The translations under genes and the position numbers were made by a program. From positions 1 through 32,061 of the IMG/VR virus record IMGVR_UViG_3300050821_000690: DNA of 32,061 nt. One strand, given 5' to 3'. Source of the DNA: a virus. Each line of letters opens with the position of its first letter. Positions within the stretch are counted from its first letter, which is position 1. Below the pieces are notes generated by a model, which saw only the letters and a program-made list of their open reading frames with translations, did no database searches and was not told the DNA's origin. This document shows, piece by piece, positions 8,026 to 13,466 of this stretch.

Positions 8026-8733
8026 TCAGGCCTTGTGGAAAAGCAGGTTCACGAACGTGTAGTCTAGGCCGATCCAGTTGATCACGCGCTCATTGCACGC
8101 CAAGCGCGCTGTGGTGGTTAGGTGTAGCCCATGATCGAGGGCCACGGCGCACAGCGCTACCAGATCGCCATAGCTGAAGATGCGAACTGGCGCGCCGAAC
8201 GCTTGGCGATCTCCGGTGTCGATAGGCTCTTGCCAGTAGTCGGTGCTGATGAAGAGACCGCCGCCAGGCTTCAGAGTGCGAGCTGCTTGTCCCAGGAACT
8301 TGTCGACGTTGACACCGTGCTCGATGACGGAGAAGCAGCCGATGAAGCTGATGGTGTTGGCTCCGAAGCGGAGAGCTTCGATGTTTCCGTGCTCGTAGCC
8401 AATTCCGTCCACATAAGCTTGACCGCGCATGTCGAGGTTATTGCCAACAAGATTGCGGAAACCAAGTTTCCGTAGGCCAGGAAGAAATGCTGAACCATCA
8501 CCTGCTCCGGCGTCGAGGACCAGCCCATCAACCTCGACGTGCATTGCTGCGTAGGCGAGTGCGATCAGGTTGTCCCAATTTTTGGGCCTGTCGCAATGAT
8601 GGGGCAACCCCAACGTTTCTAGCAATCCGACCGATTCGTCAACCTCTTTTTGCGTTTGCAACGCTGAGTTGATTTCGGCAACGGCCCACGTATACGCGGG
8701 AAGCAGCCTATCGGTTGTGATGCGGTTCACCAT
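8026..8733 (-). CDS. SAM-dependent methyltransferase (class I)
   Basis: I choose ATG 8733 (235 residues); an upstream in-frame extension to 8802 would overlap the preceding gene. The Rossmann-type SAM site is clear: motif I VLDAGAGDGSAFLPGLRKLG around residues 70-90, an acidic position near NNLDMRG, a post-II region ISFIGCFSVIEHGVNVDKFL, and motif III TLKPGGGLFISTDYW. This matches small-molecule or glycan methyltransferases rather than DNA methylases: no N/DPPY or PC catalytic motif is seen. It interrupts the fibre-to-tail gene order. Lines I counted in it have 53-57% GC, against about 67% in the adjacent fibre gene, suggesting separate acquisition. The substrate is unknown; modification of a surface glycan or virion protein is only a guess. 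Confidence 0.8.
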   Translation of the reverse strand: MVNRITTDRLLPAYTWAVAEINSALQTQKEVDESVGLLETLGLPHHCDRPKNWDNLIALAYAAMHVEVDGLVLDAGAGDGSAFLPGLRKLGFRNLVGNNLDMRGQAYVDGIGYEHGNIEALRFGANTISFIGCFSVIEHGVNVDKFLGQAARTLKPGGGLFISTDYWQEPIDTGDRQAFGAPVRIFSYGDLVALCAVALDHGLHLTTTARLACNERVINWIGLDYTFVNLLFHKA

Positions 8734-8755
8734 GTCGGCACATATACACCATTCC

Positions 8756-9580
8756 CTAGCAGTTGGGGAAGGGACCTGTCGCTGGTGTGTAGGCGCCGGC
8801 ATAGCGCGCGACGCCCTTTGTGACCCGAACCTCGTCGATATAGCCCGTCCAGTTCTCCGAGCTGCTGTTCCCCCAATTGCCTATGTTCGCAGTGCCGAGG
8901 GACGGAGAGCCGAAGATGGTATCCGACGCGGTCTGTGTCGCCACCACCGCGCCGTTGACGTAGAGGCGGAAGGTGTTGCCCGATCGGTCGCAGGCGTAGC
9001 TGATCCAGGTGTTCGCGGCCGGCGTGTAGGCGCCTGACGTTGCCACCGAGTTGCTGAACGAGCTGCCATCGGTCGACCAGTTGAACGCCAGCGTCGCCGG
9101 GCTCGAGCCACGGTTCCACACCAGCGACCACATTTCGGTGCCTGAGAAGCCCGGCCAGAACGCCACGATGCCCGGGAAGTTGCTGGCAGAGGTGCCATCC
9201 CAATAGGCCCACGCCTCCACGGTGAAGGCACCGGAGCCGAACTCGTAGAGCGAGTCCGCGCCTCCAGGTGCCGTGTTGCCGCCGTTGACCAGCAGGCTGG
9301 CCGTGCCGAACTCGAATTGCGCGGTGCTTGCCGATGAGCCGGAGCTGCACAAGACCGACTGTGCGTTGCTCGAGCTGTCGACCAGCGTGGTCGCGCCATT
9401 CGATTGGTCGAAATGACATAGCAGCGAGACGTCAGCGAAGTAAGGGTCGCAGGCGCCACCAGAGCCACCACCTGAGAACAGTGGCGGGGCGACGAACTGC
9501 GCCCTGGCCGAGCGCGCGCTGATGATCGCTGGAGCGGCCAGCGTCAGCAGCTTGCGGCGCGGGAGGATCAGCTTGCCCAT
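8756..9580 (-). CDS. LamG/ConA-like fibre protein with Tat-type signal
   Basis: The 274-residue product begins with a twin-arginine style signal (PRRKLLTLAAPAII, residues 7-20, then ARAQ as a likely cleavage site near residue 28). After a Gly/Ser linker it has one concanavalin A-like LamG jelly roll: SLLCHFDQSNGATTLVDSSS, FTVEAWAYWDG, AANTWISYACDR, TFRLYVNGAVVATQTAS, IGNWGNSSSENWTGYIDEVR and VTKGVARYAGAYTP. Such domains often bind polysaccharides and occur in phage tail fibres. The start overlaps the upstream fibre gene stop as TGATG. An export signal on a virion-type protein is unusual; it may instead be a secreted protein or the hydrophobic segment may serve as an anchor. Confidence 0.8.
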   Translation of the reverse strand: MGKLILPRRKLLTLAAPAIISARSARAQFVAPPLFSGGGSGGACDPYFADVSLLCHFDQSNGATTLVDSSSNAQSVLCSSGSSASTAQFEFGTASLLVNGGNTAPGGADSLYEFGSGAFTVEAWAYWDGTSASNFPGIVAFWPGFSGTEMWSLVWNRGSSPATLAFNWSTDGSSFSNSVATSGAYTPAANTWISYACDRSGNTFRLYVNGAVVATQTASDTIFGSPSLGTANIGNWGNSSSENWTGYIDEVRVTKGVARYAGAYTPATGPFPNC

Positions 9581-10170
9581 CAGTGAGCGAAGGCCTTCTG
9601 CAGGCTGACCGCGATGTGGGTGCTGTCGATGACGTAGTAGGACAGGATATCCACCGCATTGTCGCCAGTCGAGAGCGTGAGCGACGCTGTGCCGCCCGGG
9701 GCCTCATACTGGCTGCCCCAAGTGCCGATCGTGTTGGACCCGGTGGAGGACTGGATGATCTCGATCTCGCCGCCCGTGCCAGCGACCGGTGTGGTGCTTG
9801 GATTGGCGAGCGTGCAGGGGCAGGCCGTCGTCAGCAGGATAGAGTAGTTGTTCGAGCTGCCATCCGGCGTGAATGTCACGGTGCTGATCGCCAGTGAGGT
9901 CGGGGTGACCGACTGCTGCGCCGACCACACGTTGGTCCCGTTCAGCAGTGGAACGGTGCTGCCCGACGTCCCGGTGTTCTTCGCGCAGGCAGTCCCGCCG
10001 TTCGAAAGGCTGGCGCAAGCGGCCTGGGTGAATGCACCGGTTGTCGGGGCGAAGCTGAGCGCGCCGGTCACGCCGTTGATGGCGTTGTATTGGACCGGCC
10101 CCAGGATCGTTGCGGCGGCGGCTGCCGGGATAATGAAGCCCTTCAGCCAGGACAGCAGGGCGCCGATCAT
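9580..10170 (-). CDS. Tail fibre-like protein
   Basis: The 196-residue product starts with a hydrophobic stretch (GALLSWLKGFIIPAAAAATI, residues 3-22) and continues as a beta-rich, Gly/Thr/Ser-rich chain: YNAINGVTGALSFAPTTG, SNNYSILLTTACPCTLANPS, GTGGEIEIIQSSTGSN, then a tail DNAVDILSYYVIDSTHIAVS. This ending is a recurrent C-terminal module of phage fibre and head-spike proteins. Its start overlaps the preceding fibre gene as ATGA, and it ends by TGATG overlap with the LamG fibre gene, so the three genes are probably made together. Receptor contact is inferred from fold type and position only. Confidence 0.65.
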   Translation of the reverse strand: MIGALLSWLKGFIIPAAAAATILGPVQYNAINGVTGALSFAPTTGAFTQAACASLSNGGTACAKNTGTSGSTVPLLNGTNVWSAQQSVTPTSLAISTVTFTPDGSSNNYSILLTTACPCTLANPSTTPVAGTGGEIEIIQSSTGSNTIGTWGSQYEAPGGTASLTLSTGDNAVDILSYYVIDSTHIAVSLQKAFAH

Positions 10171-11300
10171 GGGATGACCCGGATGGCGTAAGTCTGGCTG
10201 GCCGGCGTAAGCGAGCCGCTGCTGATGTTGCAGATGTTCAGGGTCACAGTGTTGGTAGCGGACACCGAAGCTGACCACACCCATCCGCTCGCCAGGCCAG
10301 TGATAGGGCTGGCGACAGCCACCATAGAGGTGGTGGCGCCGGTCACGGTCGTGTTCTGCTGTTGGCAAGTCTGCGCAGAAGTCGCGCCCGGGTTGAAGGT
10401 CGCGGACGTGGCGGTCAGAGGTGCCGGCGTCGTGCCGGCCGGCGTCAGCCACGTTCCAGCGCCACTCAGGAAGTGCGCGGCATTTGTGTCTGGCGTCGAG
10501 CAGCCATTGGTGCCAGAGCCAGCCAAGGCGCACGCGACGGTGCCGGTCGCCGTGATCGTGCCGCCTGTCAAGCCGGTTCCAGCCGTGATGCTGGTCACCG
10601 TGCCGGCTGCTGCGGCGGTCCAGCTCGGATCAGCCGTCGCGCCGTTGCTAGTCAGGACGTAGCCGGATGTGCCGGCGCTACCGAGCGTGTAGGGCGCGGC
10701 GCCAGCGCCGCCACCGAGCACGACCTGATGAACCGCGAGCGCGCCGGATGACGCCATCGTCGAGGACGATGCGAAGTAGGGCAGGCCGCCGCTGGTCCCG
10801 GTGGTAAGGCCCGTCCCGCCCAGCGCCACGGATACCTGCGGGCTGATGGCGATGACGCCGCTGGTGACAGTGATGCCGCTACCGCCCGTGTAGGACGGAA
10901 TGGTGATGGTAGACCAAGTCGGGTTCGCGGCCGCACCGAGCGTCTCGAGATACTGGCCGCTCGTTCCGGGAGCGAGGAACACCCAGCCAGTGGAGTTGCG
11001 ATAGAGGATGTCGCCCTGCGCGTAGCTGCCGAGCGAGTCGATCAGCGCCGTCAGTGGCGTGTCGGCCGCAGGCTGCGGCGTGTTGTTGGCATTGCCGATC
11101 AGGTGGCTCTGCGCGATCGTCGGGAAGTTCAGGGTCAGACTGTTGACGCCAGAGTCCTGGACTACGCCGTTGCGGGTCCAGCTCGCGAAGTCATTCGGGA
11201 CCACGACGCCATACTGCATCACGGCGCCCTGCGAGTGCGCCTCGGTCGGGATGTAGAGGGCGGCTGCGGCGAGCAGCAGTGCAGCGAGGATCTTCTTCAT
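10167..11300 (-). CDS. Repeat-rich tail fibre-like protein with Sec signal
   Basis: The ATG at 11300 is preceded by AGGA at seven bases. The 377-residue product opens with a classical Sec signal (KKILAALLLAAAALYIPTEA, cleavage near HSQG at residue 24). The rest is fibre-type: ASWTRNGVVQDSGVNSLTLN, DSLGSYAQGDILYRNSTGW with GTSGQYLETLGAAANPTW, then Gly/Thr/Ser repeats (GGTGLTTGTSGGLPYFASSS, GAAPYTLGSAGTSGYVLTSN, SITAGTGLTGGTITATGTV) and a beta C-terminal module (SGWVWSASVSATNTVTLNIC). Such repeats are common in phage fibres and shafts. A strong terminator hairpin lies just upstream of it, between this gene and the capsid-side genes, so its level may be set lower than theirs. Confidence 0.7.
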   Translation of the reverse strand: MKKILAALLLAAAALYIPTEAHSQGAVMQYGVVVPNDFASWTRNGVVQDSGVNSLTLNFPTIAQSHLIGNANNTPQPAADTPLTALIDSLGSYAQGDILYRNSTGWVFLAPGTSGQYLETLGAAANPTWSTITIPSYTGGSGITVTSGVIAISPQVSVALGGTGLTTGTSGGLPYFASSSTMASSGALAVHQVVLGGGAGAAPYTLGSAGTSGYVLTSNGATADPSWTAAAAGTVTSITAGTGLTGGTITATGTVACALAGSGTNGCSTPDTNAAHFLSGAGTWLTPAGTTPAPLTATSATFNPGATSAQTCQQQNTTVTGATTSMVAVASPITGLASGWVWSASVSATNTVTLNICNISSGSLTPASQTYAIRVIP

Positions 11301-11314
11301 GTCATGTTCCTGAA

Positions 11315-11343
11315 ACAGAAATGGGCCGCCCTGCCGGCGGCCC
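11315..11343 (-). terminator. Rho-independent terminator
   Basis: A perfect 8-bp G/C stem (GGGCCGCC with GGCGGCCC, 11323-11343) has a 5-base loop. On the minus strand it is followed by ATTTCTGTTT, a T-rich run, so it can end minus-strand transcription after the gene at 11378-11677. It lies only 23 bases before the fibre gene start, so read-through must supply the fibre genes unless an unseen promoter exists. On the plus strand it is followed only by TTTG. Confidence 0.7.
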
Positions 11344-11377
11344 TTTGTCGTCCGGATTAAGGGCCTTTGTCTGAGCC

Positions 11378-11677
11378 TCAGTCGTGGTTCACGTCTGCGA
11401 ACGAATCATCGACGTTGCCGACCAGAACCGCTTCAGCTACTGGCTCGATGACTACCGCCGGTATCTGCGCCCAAAGAACCTTGCCCGAGCAGTTGTCGGT
11501 CTGCAGCTCTTCGCGATGGTATACGCCGTGCGCGCCCGTCCCGTCAGCCGGGCTTTTGCCATCGAGAGGGTTAATGCGATCGATGTGCGTGCGCTTGTCG
11601 TCTGCATTCCAGAAGTGCTCGATCTGGAACGGCCCGCCCGGCTGATGCCGGATGGTAGCGTCATTCGCTATCGCCAT
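11378..11677 (-). CDS. Small phage protein of unknown function
   Basis: The 99-residue acidic product overlaps the previous gene by 17 bases and starts at ATG 11677 behind a GAGG. It reads as a compact soluble beta-containing domain: ATIRHQPGGPFQIEHFWNAD, then GVYHREELQTDNCSGKVLWA and PAVVIEPVAEAVLVGN. No signal peptide, membrane segment or recognised motif is present. Lying between a likely capsid-associated small protein and the fibre block, it may be a minor virion or assembly component. It is the last gene before the terminator. I do not recognise a family with confidence. Confidence 0.65.
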   Translation of the reverse strand: MAIANDATIRHQPGGPFQIEHFWNADDKRTHIDRINPLDGKSPADGTGAHGVYHREELQTDNCSGKVLWAQIPAVVIEPVAEAVLVGNVDDSFADVNHD

Positions 11678-11969
11678 CGTCCTCGCCTTCCTTGCTCTCG
11701 TCTTCCCAATGCAGCATCTCGACGATGCGCATCTCGACGCACCGGCCGTTGGATTCGCTGTCGCTGCAGTGGGTCACCTTGGCCATCACGGCCAAGTGAA
11801 TGAGGTCACCCACGGAGCAGGCGTCATCCTTGTCGATCCCGAGCAGGTTCAGCTCGCGTTCTGACAGGTTGATGCAAAGGCCCCATGGGTGATCGTTGCG
11901 GACGGCTTCGATCGGCGCCGGGTTGGCGCGTTCGCGAAGCTCGTCCTCAGTGTAGCGCATATCGGCCAT
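11661..11969 (-). CDS. Small capsid-associated-type protein (staple-like)
   Basis: I choose ATG 11969, with GGAG seven bases before it, giving 102 residues. The core pattern HPWGLCINLSERELNLLGID followed by SVGDLIHLAVMAKVTHCSDS and CVEMRIVEMLHWEDES resembles a widespread class of small phage beta proteins, sometimes annotated as capsid staple or decoration proteins, where a P-x-G-L-x-L-x-L-x-x-E-x-L-x-x-L-G segment precedes a V-G-D strand. The tail is strongly acidic (ESKEGEDDGDSE). Family membership is from pattern memory, so the role is tentative. It follows the small basic proteins of the ESLF cluster. Confidence 0.6.
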   Translation of the reverse strand: MADMRYTEDELRERANPAPIEAVRNDHPWGLCINLSERELNLLGIDKDDACSVGDLIHLAVMAKVTHCSDSESNGRCVEMRIVEMLHWEDESKEGEDDGDSE

Positions 11970-11994
11970 CAGCCGACTCCACCGCCGGGTGTCA

Positions 11995-12510
11995 TCAGAT
12001 CCCGCCGCCGCCAGCGCCCGCAGGCGCGACGTTGTTCGGGCTCGGCCCGGCAGTGCCCATTTCGGGGCCAGCGCCGGCCGGCATTCCACCTGGAGGTGCA
12101 GCAGCGCCCGCACCCGGCATTCCTGCCTGCTGCGCGGATTGCTCTTCGGCCATCTGGCGCGCGTTCAGCGCCCTGTGGTCGGCCTCGTGACGCTCGCCCA
12201 TCTTGCGGCGCTCATCGCGGTGGTTGCCGTGCATGTCCTTGCTCTCTTGCTCATGCTTGCCACGCATCTCGCGGCGTTCGGCCGCGTGGCGCGTCGGCAT
12301 GTCAGCGGGAGCAGCTTCCTTCTTTGAAGGGGCCTGTCCGCCGCTCTTGGCGCCGCCGCCCTCGTTGCTGTTGGAGTTCTCGCCCGAGCTGGTCTTCTTC
12401 TCGTCTGAGCCGTGGTTGGCCTCGACGCGCTTCGCAGGAGACTCTTTGCCGTCCTCCGAACCTTCCTTCTTCGGTGAGAAGAGGGACTCTTTCTTTCCGG
12501 CTGCCATCAT
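11995..12510 (-). CDS. Charged low-complexity protein with 11-residue repeats
   Basis: The 171-residue product starts at ATGATG 12510, overlapping the previous stop as ATGA. It opens with KKESLFSPK (residues 6-14), a peptide shared with two neighbours. Residues about 15-70 are Ser/Lys/Glu/Gly-rich and probably disordered. Residues about 73-116 hold four consecutive 11-residue units: RHAAERREMRG, KHEQESKDMHG, NHRDERRKMGE and RHEADHRALNA. His and Met/Leu recur at fixed places, consistent with a hendecad helical coil. The end is Pro/Gly/Ala-rich. No enzyme motif is seen. Similar His/Glu/Arg/Met repeats occur in other phage proteins of unknown role. A virion-internal or assembly role is possible. 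Confidence 0.7.
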   Translation of the reverse strand: MMAAGKKESLFSPKKEGSEDGKESPAKRVEANHGSDEKKTSSGENSNSNEGGGAKSGGQAPSKKEAAPADMPTRHAAERREMRGKHEQESKDMHGNHRDERRKMGERHEADHRALNARQMAEEQSAQQAGMPGAGAAAPPGGMPAGAGPEMGTAGPSPNNVAPAGAGGGGI

Positions 12511-12539
12511 TTGCTCCTGTTGAACAAGGACTCTTTCTT
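12484..12539. repeat. 12-base direct repeat encoding the ESLF motif
   Basis: GGACTCTTTCTT occurs at 12484-12495 and again at 12528-12539, 44 bases apart. On the minus strand both encode KKES of the motif KKESLF, in two different genes (start of one protein, end of the other). The identity at base level suggests duplication. Confidence 0.7.
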
Positions 12540-12722
12540 GTTCTTCTTGCCGTGGTGCATGCCCATCAGGGTCTCAGCAAGGCGCGCTTCGTCGCCAAGC
12601 TTCCCGGGCGCGTGTTCTTCCTTCTTGGCGTAGGCAGCGGTGGTCATGCCGGCCTTCTGCGCCTTCGCGCGGAACTGGCCGTGTGCATTCTCCGTCGCGC
12701 CGCTGATCCACTTGGAAGCCAT
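12507..12722 (-). CDS. Small basic phage protein with C-terminal ESLF motif
   Basis: The 71-residue product begins MASKWISGATENAHGQFRAK, followed by KAGMTTAAYAKKEEHAPGKL and DEARLAETLMGM. This outline (SKWI-x-GA, then A-x-x-A-G-x-T/S, then G-x-x-x-ARLA-x-TL) recurs in many short proteins near phage head and tail genes, none with a known function to me. The C-terminus is KKNKKESLFNRSK, sharing ESLF with the neighbours on both sides. AAGGAACGACG precedes ATG 12722. Confidence 0.7.
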   Translation of the reverse strand: MASKWISGATENAHGQFRAKAQKAGMTTAAYAKKEEHAPGKLGDEARLAETLMGMHHGKKNKKESLFNRSK

Positions 12723-12741
12723 CGTCGTTCCTTATAGCACG

Positions 12742-12936
12742 TCAGCTCTTCTTGTTGAAGAGAGACTCCGGCTTGTTGCGAGGCTTCGCGGCGTGCTTGT
12801 TGGCGGTGGCAATAGCCTCGCCTTCAGGCACGCCGTGCTTGATCATCGCAGTCGCCTGCGCAGCCGCCTCGGAGGCAGCAGCGCCGCTCAGTTTGTGATT
12901 GTGTTTCGCGGCAAACTGCTTACCAGTCCAGGGCAT
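12742..12936 (-). CDS. Small basic phage protein with C-terminal ESLF motif
   Basis: The 64-residue product has the outline MPWTGKQFAAKHNHKLSGAA, then ASEAAAQATAMIKHGVPEGE and AIATANKHAAK, a pattern seen in short proteins of other phages: K-x-F-A-x-x-H-N followed by an Ala-rich helix and a G-V-x-E-G-x-A-I turn. It ends KPRNKPESLFNKKS, again with the ESLF peptide. The helical region suggests a small helix-turn-helix bundle but not a clear DNA-binding domain. It sits three bases after a fibre-like gene. The ribosome site is weak, suggesting coupled translation. Function unknown. Confidence 0.7.
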   Translation of the reverse strand: MPWTGKQFAAKHNHKLSGAAASEAAAQATAMIKHGVPEGEAIATANKHAAKPRNKPESLFNKKS

Positions 12937-12939
12937 CGA

Positions 12940-13449
12940 TTAGCCTGCAGACTCGGACCAAAGGTCCCACGTCGAGGTCGGCGTGTTGTAGATCAGGCAG
13001 TATGTGATGTTCGCGGTCAGGGCGGTCAGAGCGGCTGCGGTGGCGATCGTCTGCGTGGTTGCGCCAGCGGCGATCGTGACGGCCGTCTGCGTCTGCGTCG
13101 AGCGCATGCAGTTGAGCTGCCCGTTGCCCGGGTTCGCCGCGAGGGTGAACGTGCCGGTCGCCAGGGTGCCCGCCGGCTTGATCAGGTAGTTGGTCTGACC
13201 AGCGCCGAACGACAGTGAGAAGGCCGTCAGAGGAACGGTCTCGACGTAGCCCGACACTCCGTTGACCTGAGACGCAGTCGCATACTTGCTCTGCGCGGTC
13301 GGCATGCCGTGCTTGACGACCTGAACCAGATCGTCGGAGTCGACCTTCTGCACGGTCGGGATAACGACGGTCTGCGCGATGGCCGCACCGATAGAGGCTG
13401 CCAGGGCAATGCCCGCCACGGCGGCGAAGAAGGCGTCACGAAACTTCAT
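12940..13449 (-). CDS. Exported fibre/appendage-type protein
   Basis: I choose ATG 13449 (169 residues), with AAGGA about ten bases ahead; the longer frame to 13515 overlaps the upstream gene and lacks a purpose. It starts with a Sec-type signal (FFAAVAGIALAASIGAAIAQ, residues 7-26). Next comes a short module, PTVQKVDSDDLVQVVKHGMP and TAQSKYATASQVNG, which recurs in the next upstream protein. The remainder is a beta domain (TAFSLSFGAGQTNYLIKPAG, GTFTLAANPGNGQLNCMRST, NITYCLIYNTPTSTWDLWSE), a module often found in phage appendage proteins. Function is inferred as a structural appendage. Confidence 0.65.
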   Translation of the reverse strand: MKFRDAFFAAVAGIALAASIGAAIAQTVVIPTVQKVDSDDLVQVVKHGMPTAQSKYATASQVNGVSGYVETVPLTAFSLSFGAGQTNYLIKPAGTLATGTFTLAANPGNGQLNCMRSTQTQTAVTIAAGATTQTIATAAALTALTANITYCLIYNTPTSTWDLWSESAG

Positions 13450-13466
13450 TGGAGCGGTTCCTTGTG

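Noticed and set aside
11889-12737. A 282-codon plus-strand open frame
   Set aside because: Opposite several coupled minus-strand genes with recognisable patterns; composition is Arg/Pro-rich and unlike a folded protein.
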